Of a DNA stretch of 64,000 nt, positions 1 through 8,221 are shown piece by piece. The position numbers were made by a program, and so were the translations under genes. The first letter of the stretch is position 1. Every line of letters begins with the position of its first letter. Under the pieces are notes generated by a model. That model searched no databases, was not told the DNA's origin, and was given only the letters and a program-made list of their open reading frames with translations. Source of the stretch: Amycolatopsis sp. DSM 110486 (GTDB lineage Bacteria; Actinomycetota; Actinomycetes; Mycobacteriales; Pseudonocardiaceae); assembly GCF_019468465.1 (NCBI RefSeq), contig NZ_CP080519.1:1193001-1257000 (forward strand), in the 5' to 3' direction.

Positions 1-1
1 C

Positions 2-439
2 TGGTGCAAGATCGAGCGCGCGCTGGAGCTCGTCGGCACCCGGTCGGCGATGATCCTGCTGCGCGAGGCGTTCTACGGTGGCCGGCGCTTCGACGAGCTC
101 ACCCGGCGCACCGGCCTGAGCGACGCGGTCGCGGCGAAGCGGCTCAAGCAGCTCGTCGACGACGGCCTGCTGCGCCAGCAGCCCTACCGCGAGCCCGGAT
201 CGCGCACCCGCCACGAGTACGTGCTGACCGAGCAGGGCCGTTCGCTGTTCCCCGTGGTGGTCGCGATGATGAAGTGGGGCGGCACTTTGGCGGGTCCGAC
301 CGGCGGCGTCGAACTGGTGCACGCCGGCTGTGGTGAACCGCTCCTCGCCGCCGTGCGCTGCGCGGCGGGCCACGACGTCACCATGGAGGACACCGAGGCG
401 CAGATCTCCCGCGACGCCAAACGGGCGCGGCGGGCGTAG
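2..439 (+). CDS. HxlR-family transcriptional regulator (5' end outside window)
   Basis: Winged-helix DNA-binding regulator of the HxlR/DUF24 family. The frame is open from base 2, so the true start lies upstream. The visible part begins in the first conserved helix (WCKIERALELVG), continues through the recognition helix and wing (LKQLVDDGLL, HEYVLTEQG) and ends with a Cys-containing tail (CGEP, CAAGH). The tail resembles that of the second HxlR gene at 4197, so the two are probably paralogues. The family normally has about 110-170 residues, so only about 15-20 residues should be missing. Its target cannot be judged because its upstream region is not in the window. Confidence 0.85.
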   Translation, partial: WCKIERALELVGTRSAMILLREAFYGGRRFDELTRRTGLSDAVAAKRLKQLVDDGLLRQQPYREPGSRTRHEYVLTEQGRSLFPVVVAMMKWGGTLAGPTGGVELVHAGCGEPLLAAVRCAAGHDVTMEDTEAQISRDAKRARRA

Positions 440-480
440 CCTTCCCCGAGTGTCGAGTGTGGACGATTGCAGCGCGCTCA

Positions 481-1107
481 TCACACCACCCGCCGTCGCC
501 GGGCGCGGGAAGCCCGCAGGTTGGCGATGTTGCCGCAAACCGTGACGTCGTGCCAGACGCGGCTGTTGTTGCGTGACCGGTCGTAGAACGCGATCGGGCA
601 CGCCGAGCTACGGCAGGTCTTCAGGCGCCGCCACTCGTCCAGCCGGCCGGCGCGGTGGATCTCGAGCAGCACCGCGCCGCCGACGAGCTGCCACCCGCTC
701 CCAGTCGGTTCGAGGTCCAATCGGCCGTCGGTGGTGGTGCCCGCGGTGAGCGTCAGCCCGGACAACGCGGGCAGCACCGGCTCGTCCTCGGTCCGCACGA
801 GGGCCGCGAGTTGTTCCCGGAGCTGCCGAAGCTCGTCGACATCCGCGGTCCTGAGCTGAACCCGGCGTCGGCGATGTCCTTCGGCCTCAGCCCATTCCGC
901 CATCGCCGCGGCCGCCCACCGCTGCGCCGAGCCCACTGTGGACAGCAGATCGACGAACCCTTTCCGCGGGCTCGGCCGGGTGTTGAGCACGTCCTGGACG
1001 AGCGCGAGCCCGCTCGGCGCGGCGGCGATGCCGAACCGCTCGCCGGCCGGCCAAGCCGTGGCGACCCCTCGCCGCGCAGAAGGCTCCGGATCCACCGCGT
1101 AGGACAA
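481..1107 (-). CDS. CGNR zinc-finger (ABATE-domain) putative regulator
   Basis: About 208 residues. The N-terminal two thirds fit the ABATE stress-induced domain and the C-terminus is a CGNR zinc finger: C-x4-C near residues 164-169 (CRSSAC), a YDRSRNNSR linker, then WHDVTVCGN. In the family the residue after Trp is normally Cys; here it is His, so the site would be Cys3His, and the terminal Arg of CGNR is Ile. Such proteins are thought to be transcription factors. The preferred start is TTG at 1107, preceded by GAGGAG at 6 nt spacing. It lies 32 bp behind the NmrA gene and is probably the last gene of that operon. Confidence 0.75.
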   Translation of the reverse strand: MSYAVDPEPSARRGVATAWPAGERFGIAAAPSGLALVQDVLNTRPSPRKGFVDLLSTVGSAQRWAAAAMAEWAEAEGHRRRRVQLRTADVDELRQLREQLAALVRTEDEPVLPALSGLTLTAGTTTDGRLDLEPTGSGWQLVGGAVLLEIHRAGRLDEWRRLKTCRSSACPIAFYDRSRNNSRVWHDVTVCGNIANLRASRARRRRVV

Positions 1108-1139
1108 CGGACTCTCCTCGATCGGTCAGGCCGCCCGCG

Positions 1140-2078
1140 TCACGGTGCGGGGACGAAACGCGGTCCGCTGGTCGCGAAGTCGGCGCGGTTCTCGCGGACG
1201 AAGTCCGCCACCGAGAGCGGCGGGCGGCCGCCGATCTTCTCGACGACGTCGTTCGTGCCGGAGAACACGCCGTTGCGGTAGTCGATCGCGACGTTCGAGA
1301 GGTGCTGCACGAGGTGCGCGTCCGCGCCCTTCTTCAGCCCTGACGCGGAGAACTCTTCGACGCTGATCGGTTCGTAGTGCACCGGGTGACCGAGTTCCGT
1401 CGCGATGGCCTTGGCGATGTCGTGGTGGTTCAGCTCGACCGGACCGTGCAACGAGTACGCCGCGCGGTTGTGCGGCTCGGGCTGCAGGAGCAGGGCGGCG
1501 ATCACGCGCGACTGGTCGGCCGAGGCGATCGGAGCGTGCCGGCCCTCGCCGAACGGCAGGCGCAGGTAGCCCTCGCCGTCGCGCATCTCCCACCACAGCT
1601 TGAGCCACTCGGCGAAGAACGTCGGCCGGATGTGCGTGGTGAGCAGATCGGTCCGATCCAGCAGGCGCTCGCACAGCCAGTGCTGCCGGGCCGCGTTGCT
1701 GCCGGCCTCGCGACGGGCCGAGATCTGCGACATGTTGACCACCGAGCGCACCCCGGCCTCGGTCGCCGCCTGCGCGAAGATCACCGTCGACTCCACCAGG
1801 CCCGGCAGGATCGGGTGACAGAAGTACGCGCCGGTCACCCCCTGCAGAGCGGTGGTCATCCCGTCGAGGTCGTGCAGGTCGGCCACGACCACCTCCGCAC
1901 CGGCCTCCGCCAGCGCGCGGGAGCGGTCGTCCTCGCCGTGCACCATCGCGCGGACGCGGTGGCCGCCTTCGAGCAGCAGCTTGAGCGCGCCGCCCCCGGT
2001 CTTACCAGTCGCGCCGGTCACCAGGAACAGCCTGTCGTCGTGGGACACTGCAACACCTTTCGAAATGCCGGAGCTCAT
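1140..2078 (-). CDS. NmrA-like NAD(P)-binding reductase/epimerase
   Basis: 312-residue atypical short-chain dehydrogenase of the NmrA/isoflavone-reductase type. The Rossmann dinucleotide motif is near the start ([10 protein letters not shown]), followed by RAMVHG and VVVADLHD, typical of NAD(P)H-binding quinone reductase-like or sensor proteins. There is no canonical Tyr-x3-Lys. ATG at 2078 is chosen because it overlaps the TGA of the dehalogenase gene (ATGA, 2075-2078), implying coupled translation; a longer reading frame upstream lies inside the dehalogenase. Its substrate is unknown. Position suggests it acts on, or senses, products of the dehalogenase pathway (inference). Confidence 0.8.
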   Translation of the reverse strand: MSSGISKGVAVSHDDRLFLVTGATGKTGGGALKLLLEGGHRVRAMVHGEDDRSRALAEAGAEVVVADLHDLDGMTTALQGVTGAYFCHPILPGLVESTVIFAQAATEAGVRSVVNMSQISARREAGSNAARQHWLCERLLDRTDLLTTHIRPTFFAEWLKLWWEMRDGEGYLRLPFGEGRHAPIASADQSRVIAALLLQPEPHNRAAYSLHGPVELNHHDIAKAIATELGHPVHYEPISVEEFSASGLKKGADAHLVQHLSNVAIDYRNGVFSGTNDVVEKIGGRPPLSVADFVRENRADFATSGPRFVPAP

Positions 2079-2956
2079 CGGGACAGACCGCGGACGAAGT
2101 GCGCGACCGCGGAGCCGATCAGGTCCGGGCTGTCCTCTTGCACGAAGTGGATGCCGGGCACCGTGAGCTCGGTCTGGTTGGGCCAAGTCCGGCAGAACTC
2201 CCGCTGGCGGGAGCTCAGGATCGCGCCAGGTTCGGCGTTCACGAACAGCTTGGGCACCTCCGAGGTCGACAGCCACCGGCCGTACTCCTCGACGATGGCC
2301 ACCACGTCGGCCGGCTCACCTTCGATGGGCAGCTGACGCGGCCAGCTCAGCGTGGGCCGGCGGCTCTCCCCCGGCGTGCGGTAAGGCGCGCGGTAGACCG
2401 CCATCTCCTCGTCGCTCAGGTCGCGCAGGACCGCGCCCGGCAGCACCTGCTCGACGAACGCGTTGCCGTCGAGGATCATCGCTTCCCCCTGGGGGGAACG
2501 GAAACCCTGGAACGTGGCGCGGAACGACTCCCGCCGGTCGGCCCACGTCATCGGGGCCACGATCGACTCCATGTACGCGATCCCGGCGACGCGGTCCTGG
2601 TGCCGGCACGCCCAGTCGAAGCCGAGCGCCGAACCCCAGTCGTGCAGCACGAATACGACGTCGTCGCCGAGGTCGAGGTGCTCCCACAGCGCGAACAGGT
2701 ACTGGCGTTGTTCGAAGTAGGAGTAGCGGTCCGGGCCCGACGGCTCCAGCCGGCCGGAGTCGCCCATGCCGACGAGGTCGCACGCGATCAGCCGGCCCTG
2801 GCCTTCCAGGTGCGGCATCACGTTGCGCCACAGGTAGGACGAGGTCGGGTTCCCGTGCTGGAACACGATGGCCGGGCCCTCGCCCTCGTCGAGGTACGCC
2901 ATGCGCACCCCGTTGACGTCGGCGAACTTCTTCTCGGCGTACGGCTTGGTGTTCAC
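2075..2956 (-). CDS. haloalkane dehalogenase (subfamily II-like)
   Basis: 293-residue alpha/beta hydrolase with the full haloalkane dehalogenase signature. The nucleophile is Asp106 in HDWGS. Halide-stabilising Asn36 (HGNP) and Trp107 are present. The catalytic acid is Glu130 (YMESI) and the base is His270 (GIHFVQED). This set (Asp, Asn, Trp, Glu, His) defines the DhaA/LinB branch, which hydrolyses carbon-halogen bonds to alcohol plus halide in the cytosol. The GTG start at 2956 follows GGAGGAGG and overlaps the previous stop (GTGA). It sits third in the HxlR-flanked operon. A related hydrolase such as an epoxide hydrolase is less likely given the Asn/Trp pair. Confidence 0.85.
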   Translation of the reverse strand: MNTKPYAEKKFADVNGVRMAYLDEGEGPAIVFQHGNPTSSYLWRNVMPHLEGQGRLIACDLVGMGDSGRLEPSGPDRYSYFEQRQYLFALWEHLDLGDDVVFVLHDWGSALGFDWACRHQDRVAGIAYMESIVAPMTWADRRESFRATFQGFRSPQGEAMILDGNAFVEQVLPGAVLRDLSDEEMAVYRAPYRTPGESRRPTLSWPRQLPIEGEPADVVAIVEEYGRWLSTSEVPKLFVNAEPGAILSSRQREFCRTWPNQTELTVPGIHFVQEDSPDLIGSAVAHFVRGLSR

Positions 2957-3720
2957 TCTCGCCCTCCTCCGAAGGACTGCGCTTCGCCGGCGAACTCGAC
3001 GGCGAGGTCGCTGAAGTCGACGATGATGGTCGGTTTCGACGCGGGCTTGCCGTCCACGACGGGGAGCACGTAGCGGTGCGTCGGGAACACCAGGCCGGAA
3101 ACCGGTTGGTGCGCCTCGGTGTGGTGCGTCGCGGGCAAGTTGCCCAGCACGTAGGGCGCGTAGTCGACACGGTGCTGCAGGCCGCGTTCGTCGTAGTAGA
3201 ACGTCTGCTGTGTGCTGTGCGTGGCGAGGTACGAGGGGAACGTGACGTGCAGCCGTCGCCAGTGGTGGCCCTCGGCGTGCCACGGTTCGAGCTCCTCGGT
3301 CAGCACGCCGGGCAGGGTCAGCAGGTACGGGTTGGTGAGGTAGTTCCACATGCCGTACCCCGCGAAATACAGGGCGTGCAACGCGTCCCACCGCATGCCC
3401 CGCGCCCGCGGCGGGAAGGACTCGCGCGGCGTGCGGCGTTCCTGGAGCACGACGCCGTGGGCGTCTTCGATCGTGACGCGCTTCGGCGTGTACACCCCGC
3501 GCAGCCCTGGGCCGGTGAAGTCGGTGAACACCGTGCGCTGCCGGTGCACGTCGACGGCCAGGCTGATCCCGGCGAACGTCTTCTCCTGGCCCAGGCCCGT
3601 CCACGTGGGGCCGACCATGTGCAGGTGCGCCCGGATCTTCCGGGCTCTGCTCCACCGCTCGCGGCCGCCGTGCGTTTCCAGCACCAGATCCAGCAATCCG
3701 GTGTGCTGACCCTCGTTCAC
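2953..3720 (-). CDS. conserved protein of unknown function, dehalogenase-linked
   Basis: 255 residues with no family I can name. The sequence is rich in Trp, Tyr and His, without signal peptide or membrane segments, and predicted to be mostly beta strand; it resembles lipoprotein-sorting-like or lipocalin-like folds only vaguely. Blocks that look conserved are [35 protein letters not shown] and [12 protein letters not shown]. It is preceded by the monooxygenase gene (34 bp) and overlaps the dehalogenase start by 4 nt, so it should be made together with both. No function is proposed. Confidence 0.7.
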   Translation of the reverse strand: MNEGQHTGLLDLVLETHGGRERWSRARKIRAHLHMVGPTWTGLGQEKTFAGISLAVDVHRQRTVFTDFTGPGLRGVYTPKRVTIEDAHGVVLQERRTPRESFPPRARGMRWDALHALYFAGYGMWNYLTNPYLLTLPGVLTEELEPWHAEGHHWRRLHVTFPSYLATHSTQQTFYYDERGLQHRVDYAPYVLGNLPATHHTEAHQPVSGLVFPTHRYVLPVVDGKPASKPTIIVDFSDLAVEFAGEAQSFGGGRE

Positions 3721-3754
3721 CGATCCAGCCCTTCCGCCGGTCTTACGAGCAGAC

Positions 3755-4060
3755 TCAGACGGCGGCCTTGTCGCCTACCAGGTTGCCCTTCATCAGCCAC
3801 ACGGGACCCTCGGCGTAGGTGCTCGCCTCGGCGAAGAACGCGCCGAAGTACGGGCCCTGGGCGTGGGTGGTGAACGCGTCGACGTCGGCGTAGACCTCGT
3901 TGAGGTAGAAGACGTCCGGGTTCTCCTCGTCCGCGATGACCTCGAACCGGATCGAGCCGGGCTCGTTGGCCAGGGAGTCGACGCCGGTCTTGCGGGCCAC
4001 ACGCACGAAGTCGTCGCGGTGGTCCGGCTGCACGGTGAAGGAAACGAGGAACTGGTACAT
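3755..4060 (-). CDS. antibiotic-biosynthesis-monooxygenase-type protein (putative quinol monooxygenase)
   Basis: 101-residue dimeric alpha/beta-barrel (ABM, YgiN/LsrG type). Diagnostic blocks are FTVQPDHRDDFVRVA at the N-terminus, EPGSIRFEV, FYLNEVYADVDAF and HAQGPYFGAF. Members oxidise quinols or isomerise small metabolites without cofactors. It is the first gene of the five-gene minus-strand operon (3755-481) and lies directly opposite the HxlR gene at 4197. The operator pair at 4118-4179 lies between them. HxlR proteins often control quinone or electrophile-responsive genes, so a detoxification role fits (inference). Confidence 0.85.
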   Translation of the reverse strand: MYQFLVSFTVQPDHRDDFVRVARKTGVDSLANEPGSIRFEVIADEENPDVFYLNEVYADVDAFTTHAQGPYFGAFFAEASTYAEGPVWLMKGNLVGDKAAV

Positions 4061-4117
4061 CGCTGGTTCTCCTGGGAATCCGACAAGCGCTGACAGAGGC
4101 TGAGCAACAGAAGCAAT

Positions 4118-4140
4118 CGCAGTTCAGTCAATGAACTGCG
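4118..4140. promoter_or_regulatory. putative HxlR operator 1
   Basis: Perfect inverted repeat with 9-bp arms (CGCAGTTCA / TGAACTGCG) and a 5-bp spacer, in the divergent promoter region between the monooxygenase operon and the HxlR gene. Its spacing from operator 2 (AGTTCA to AGTTCA) is exactly 40 bp, nearly four helical turns. Confidence 0.7.
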
Positions 4141-4159
4141 GCCGACTGTAGCACAACTC

Positions 4160-4179
4160 CAGTTCAGTGAGCGAACCAG
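4160..4179. promoter_or_regulatory. putative HxlR operator 2 and -10 region
   Basis: An imperfect second copy of operator 1 (CAGTTCA-GTGAG-CGAACC), 40 bp downstream of it. It is followed by TAGACT at 4185-4190, exactly 6 nt before the ATG at 4197. That arrangement suggests a leaderless hxlR transcript whose promoter the protein itself would cover. Confidence 0.55.
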
Positions 4180-4196
4180 CGGAGTAGACTGCTCGC

Positions 4197-4724
4197 ATGT
4201 CCCTTCCCAGCACCTACGCGGACCGCAACTGCTCCCTGGCGCGAGCCCTGGAGATCGTCGGCGAGCGGTGGACCTTGCTCATCGTGCGTGACGCGTTCTA
4301 CGGCGTGCGCCGCTTCGGGGGCTTCGCCACCCAGCTCGGCATCCCGCGTGCCGTGCTGACGGCCCGGCTGAAGCTCCTCGTCCGCGAAGGCGTGCTCACG
4401 CGCGACGACAGCGCGGGCACCGTCGAGTACGTGCTCACCGACAAGGGCGTCGCGCTCTGGCCGATCGTCCGCTCGCTCATCAACTGGGGCGACGACTTCT
4501 ACTCGCCGGCCGGGGTGAAGCGCGCGCTGCGCCACGACGCGGACGGCGCGCTGCTCGACCACGAGGGCCGGTGCGAGAAGTGCGGCGAGCTCGTGGCGGC
4601 CGGCGACACCCGCATCGAGCCCGGCCCCGGCTTCAAGCCGACCGACGCCGAGCTCGACCCGGTGTCCACCGCGCTCAACGTCCCACGGCGGCTCCTCGAG
4701 CCGATCTCGGCGTCGCGCGGCTGA
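4197..4724 (+). CDS. HxlR-family transcriptional regulator
   Basis: 175-residue winged-helix regulator. The HxlR domain occupies about residues 10-105 (CSLARALEIVGERWTLLIVRD, then RLKLLVREGVL and EYVLTDKGVALWPIV). A C-terminal extension of about 60 residues carries CEKC, a possible metal or redox-sensing pair. ATG 4197 is followed by the conserved first helix; it has TAGACT 6 nt upstream and only a distant GGAG, so it may be leaderless. It is divergent from the monooxygenase-dehalogenase operon, with two inverted repeats in between. This gene is therefore the likely local regulator of that operon and of itself. Confidence 0.88.
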   Translation: MSLPSTYADRNCSLARALEIVGERWTLLIVRDAFYGVRRFGGFATQLGIPRAVLTARLKLLVREGVLTRDDSAGTVEYVLTDKGVALWPIVRSLINWGDDFYSPAGVKRALRHDADGALLDHEGRCEKCGELVAAGDTRIEPGPGFKPTDAELDPVSTALNVPRRLLEPISASRG

Positions 4725-4743
4725 CTACCGGTTGAAGGGCTGA

Positions 4744-5511
4744 CTACCAGTTGATGGGCACGGCCAGGAACGGCTTGTCCTCCGGCGCCACCTTGCGCGC
4801 CTCCAGCACCTGCTTCACGGGCGCACCGGCGGGGACGCGCAGCGGCGGTTCGGGCTGCTCGATCGTGTCGGCGACCGTCGCGGCCACCGCCTCCGGCGTC
4901 ACGACCTCACCGCGCAGGACCGGGAGTTCCTGGTACAGCGCCGAATAGGGGTCGTTGTCCTTCAGATGCACCTTGGCGCGTTCGCCGCCGCCCGAGGAGA
5001 CCGCGCCGGGCTGCACGAGGCTCACCCGGATGCCGAAGTGGCCGGTCTCGATGGCGAGCGTCTCGGCGAGCGCCTCCAGCGCCCACTTGGTCGCGCCGTA
5101 CGGGCCGATCATCGGCAGCACCATCCGGCCCTGGATGCTGGAGACGAACACCAGGCGCCCCGATCCCCGCTCGCGCATGGCCGGCAGCACGCCCTGCACC
5201 ACCCTCAACGCGCCGAGGGTGTTGAGCTCGAACAGCCGCGCGACCTCGTCGAGCGGCACGCTTTCCAGTGGTGCGCGAACACTTTCCCCGGCGTTGCTGA
5301 CCACGACATCGATCTCGCCGGCCTCGCGGATGGCCGCGTCGACGCTTTCCTGGTCGGTCACGTCGAGGCGCAGGCGCTGGTCGACAGGCAGGTCGGCGAG
5401 CGTCTCCGGACGGCGGGCGGTGGCGATCACACGGTGCCCGCGCCCGGCCAGCTCGATCGCGATGGCGCGGCCGATGCCCTTGGACGCACCGGTGATGAGG
5501 ACGGACGACAT
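4744..5511 (-). CDS. short-chain dehydrogenase/reductase
   Basis: 255-residue classical SDR. Cofactor motif TGASKGIG near residue 10, structural NAG (VSNAGE), catalytic Ser in VSSIQGR, and Tyr-x3-Lys in YGATK. It most likely reduces or oxidises a hydroxyl/keto group with NADP(H). ATG 5511 is used because AAGGAG lies 8 nt upstream and the Rossmann motif follows at once. It converges with the HxlR gene, with 19 bp between stops. The gene is last of a minus-strand set with the VOC protein and the flavin reductase remnant. The substrate cannot be read from sequence. Confidence 0.88.
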   Translation of the reverse strand: MSSVLITGASKGIGRAIAIELAGRGHRVIATARRPETLADLPVDQRLRLDVTDQESVDAAIREAGEIDVVVSNAGESVRAPLESVPLDEVARLFELNTLGALRVVQGVLPAMRERGSGRLVFVSSIQGRMVLPMIGPYGATKWALEALAETLAIETGHFGIRVSLVQPGAVSSGGGERAKVHLKDNDPYSALYQELPVLRGEVVTPEAVAATVADTIEQPEPPLRVPAGAPVKQVLEARKVAPEDKPFLAVPINW

Positions 5512-5598
5512 GGTGGTTCTCCTTGTCGGATAAGTGGGTTCTGGCTCGGTTGAGCCACAGTGGACACCAGCCGGAGTTGGGCTTCGGCGCAAGCACCG

Positions 5599-5934
5599 TC
5601 AGCCCGAAGGTGTGCCCCGTTCGATCAGCATCACGTAGTTCCCGTCCGGATCGGTCAGCTGGACGCGGCCGTCGCCGTCCGGCAACGCCCGTCCGCCGGC
5701 CGCGAGCGCTTGGGCCAGCGCGGCCGGGAGATCGTCGACCAGCACGGCGAACGCGGGCTGTGCCGGACGTTTCGGATCCGCCGGACCGCACAGGGAAAGC
5801 GCGACGTGGTCGGAGGACATCCCCGCCCACCGGTCGCCGTCGACCCCGCGCTCGACGCAGCCGAGCGCGGCGTAGAAGGCCCTCGAAGTGGCCACATCGG
5901 ACACCGGCAGGACGCAAAACCTGATCGAGTTCAC
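5599..5934 (-). CDS. VOC-family (glyoxalase/bleomycin-resistance fold) protein
   Basis: 111-residue single-domain vicinal-oxygen-chelate protein. The start is typical (IRFCVLPVSDVATSRAFYAALG) and the end is LTDPDGNYVMLIE, whose Glu is a usual metal ligand. Small VOC proteins act as isomerases, antibiotic-binding proteins or dioxygenase-like enzymes. GTG 5934 has GAGGAG upstream. It follows the flavin reductase stop by 14 bp, so the two were probably co-transcribed. No specific substrate can be assigned. Confidence 0.8.
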   Translation of the reverse strand: MNSIRFCVLPVSDVATSRAFYAALGCVERGVDGDRWAGMSSDHVALSLCGPADPKRPAQPAFAVLVDDLPAALAQALAAGGRALPDGDGRVQLTDPDGNYVMLIERGTPSG

Positions 5935-5948
5935 ACCGTCTCCTCGGC

Positions 5949-6386
5949 TCAGCTCGCCCGAGCGAGCGGCAGGGCGTGCAGGTCACCGTCGTGGAACACC
6001 AGCGGCCGCCGATCGAACGTCTCGACGGCTTCGACGCGGCCGACGGCGATCTCGTGGTCACCGCCCGCGTACACGCCGTCCATCGAGCAACTCAGCGCCG
6101 CCGCGATCCCGTCGAGCTCGGGCAGCCTGTCGCGCCAATGCCAGGCCAGGCCACCGAACTTGTCTCCGCCGGAGCGCGCGAACACCCTGGCGACGTCGTG
6201 CTGGTCGGCGGCCAGCATCTGCACCAGGAACCGGCCGGCGGAACGGATGTGCGGCCAGGTCGTGGACGACAGCCCGGCGCAGAACAACACCAGCGGCGGG
6301 TCGAGCGACAGCGACGTGAACGAGTTCACCGCGAGGCCGACGGGAGCGCCGTCCGGCCCGGCGGCGGCCGGTGGGCAAAGGCACGA
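5949..6386 (-). pseudogene. flavin reductase-like protein lacking its N-terminus
   Basis: The frame encodes the HpaC/FMN-binding split-barrel family from GPDGAPVGLAVNSFTSLSLD (from about 6359) through the RFLVQMLAADQ core to the C-terminal VGRVEAVE...RRPLVFHDG. About 20-25 residues that normally precede this, including the flavin-contact motif FATGVTVVT, are not in frame, and no ATG/GTG/TTG start with a ribosome site is available. One other frame reads ARVTWVT just upstream, which could be the displaced motif. A 14-bp palindrome (6387-6400) sits where the N-terminus should be. It is either a 5'-truncated or frameshifted gene, or a gene with an unrecognised start. Confidence 0.55.
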
Positions 6387-6400
6387 GTAACCCAGGTTAC
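6387..6400. promoter_or_regulatory. palindromic operator candidate
   Basis: GTAACC-CA-GGTTAC, a perfect 6-bp inverted repeat between the flavin reductase remnant and the divergent gene at 6494. Its core AACCCAGGT recurs in the inverted repeat at 22557-22565. Confidence 0.45.
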
Positions 6401-6493
6401 GCGGGCGGTTGACCGCGGTGGCGCGCCCGGAAGAAGGCGACGGGGACGCCGGAAAAACCGTGGTACAAACGCAAGTGGTGAAGGGAGCGAACC

Positions 6494-8221
6494 ATGGGTG
6501 ACGACCACCGGCTCGGCCAGCGCGCCCGCGGCTGGCTCCGGTTCCTGCACCGCAAGGCCACGACCCCGGACGATTGGTCCTCGAGTGGCAGGCCCGCGCC
6601 GTGGTGGGACGACAAGAGCACCCCGCCCGTGCTGAACTTCGCCCGCTTCGACCTCTCCGAGTCCAGCTACGCCGTCCCGATGATGGCCGACGTGACACCC
6701 GCGTGGCGCGAGGTGTACGTCGACATCATGGACGGGTTGCTCAGCCGCCACACCACGCACTGGGCGGCCATCGACTGGCTCACCCAGCTCGGGCACGACC
6801 CCGACCGCGCCCACTACCCGGAGGAGTTCATCAAGCTCTGGCTCCCCCGCCACCTCGCCGGCGAGTACGACATGCCCGGCTGGACGGCCAACGGCGTCGA
6901 ACCGTGGGGGCTGGCCCCCGATCCCGTCGGCGCCGAGGGGAACCTCTTTTTCAAGGGCTGGCTCAACCTGCTGCTCGGCTTCCACGGCTACGTCTCGCGC
7001 GACCGGAAGTGGAACGAGCCCTTCAGCGTCGCCGGCCTCGACGACACCACGTACTCCTGGACCCACGACGGCATCAACGCGCTGCTCACGCGCCAGTGGA
7101 CCGAACGGCCCGAGGGCCCGCACTGCGAGAACACCAAGGTCTGGCCGTATTGCCTCAGCGCGGCCGGCCTGGGCCTGCGGATGCACGACATCCTCACCGG
7201 CGGCGGTGACCACTGGGTCTACGGCAACTGGGTCGAGATCCTCCAGCAGCGTTACCTCGGCATGACCGCGAGCGGCACCGTCGAGTGGACGGCGCTCTAC
7301 TACGACCCGCTCGCCGACTACGTCCACCGCGCCGGCCCGACGTCCGGGCTGTCGATCGCGGTGTACATGCTGCCGCAGAACCCCGTGCTCGCCGAGGCGT
7401 TGTGCCGCACCGCCGTGGACAAGATCGGCTGGAGCGACCCGACGCGCCCCGTCCGAACGCTCCCGGACCCGCGGTTCCTGCTGCTGGGCATCGTGCTGGC
7501 GCGCGAGTTCGGCGACTATGTCACGTTCGCCAACCTCGACGCCTACGCGGAAGAGCACTTCCGCCCCGGCTTCTTCGGCTCCGCGGCCGACGACTTCGGC
7601 TGGGGCTTCGGCCTCGACGAGCCGTTCCCGCGCGGTCAGCTCAACGGACTGCTGATGATGGCCGAGATCGGCGGACCCGGTGCGTGGTCACGGGTGTTCA
7701 CCGAGCCGAACCTGGTGAAGTTCGACCAGCCCACGGTGTCCGAAGTGGACTTCCCCTCTCTCGGTATCGACATGGCGTACAACGACAGCGAGACCGGCAT
7801 CCTGCACATCGGCACCTATGCGGCCACGTCCTCACACCGCGGCCGCGCGACCACGTTCCGCGTCTCCCAGGTCGCCGACACGGCCACCTGCGTGCTGCGC
7901 TGCGACGGCGCGCCCTACGAACGCTGGCGCGCGCTCGACCGCCACACCATCGAGGTCGACCTCGTCATCGGCGACCACGAGCTCCAGGTCTTCCCTGTCC
8001 CACCGACTGCCACCACCATCCCGATCGGCACGGAACGAGGCCACGATGTCCACCCCCGGCTCCAGCTCGTCGAACCAGGCGCCAAATCGGCCAGCGTCCA
8101 CTCCGGACTGGCCGGCGGTCGCCGCCCGGCTGACCAAGGTGCTGCATCTCGCGGCGGCGCCGGTCGCCTTGACCTTCCGTTCGGCGGATCGATCCCCCGA
8201 CCGCCCTGCGCCTGCTGCTGA
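6494..8221 (+). CDS. linalool dehydratase-isomerase-like protein
   Basis: 575 codons. The central part resembles the linalool dehydratase/isomerase (Ldi) domain, an alpha6/alpha6 barrel. Features are FFKGWLNLLLGF at about residue 153, then Cys211 and Cys220 in CENTKVWPYC, with the same 9-residue spacing as the two active-site cysteines of the Castellaniella enzyme, and later LLLGIVLAREFGD and GQLNGLLMMAEIGGPG. Where that enzyme has a histidine in the GHLNL-type motif, this protein has Trp156. ATG 6494 has AGGGAG upstream. The last ~58 codons (after 8046) overlap the DUF169 gene and look non-conserved, so the stop may have been displaced. Substrate unknown; terpenoid hydration/dehydration is plausible. 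Confidence 0.65.
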   Translation: MGDDHRLGQRARGWLRFLHRKATTPDDWSSSGRPAPWWDDKSTPPVLNFARFDLSESSYAVPMMADVTPAWREVYVDIMDGLLSRHTTHWAAIDWLTQLGHDPDRAHYPEEFIKLWLPRHLAGEYDMPGWTANGVEPWGLAPDPVGAEGNLFFKGWLNLLLGFHGYVSRDRKWNEPFSVAGLDDTTYSWTHDGINALLTRQWTERPEGPHCENTKVWPYCLSAAGLGLRMHDILTGGGDHWVYGNWVEILQQRYLGMTASGTVEWTALYYDPLADYVHRAGPTSGLSIAVYMLPQNPVLAEALCRTAVDKIGWSDPTRPVRTLPDPRFLLLGIVLAREFGDYVTFANLDAYAEEHFRPGFFGSAADDFGWGFGLDEPFPRGQLNGLLMMAEIGGPGAWSRVFTEPNLVKFDQPTVSEVDFPSLGIDMAYNDSETGILHIGTYAATSSHRGRATTFRVSQVADTATCVLRCDGAPYERWRALDRHTIEVDLVIGDHELQVFPVPPTATTIPIGTERGHDVHPRLQLVEPGAKSASVHSGLAGGRRPADQGAASRGGAGRLDLPFGGSIPRPPCACC

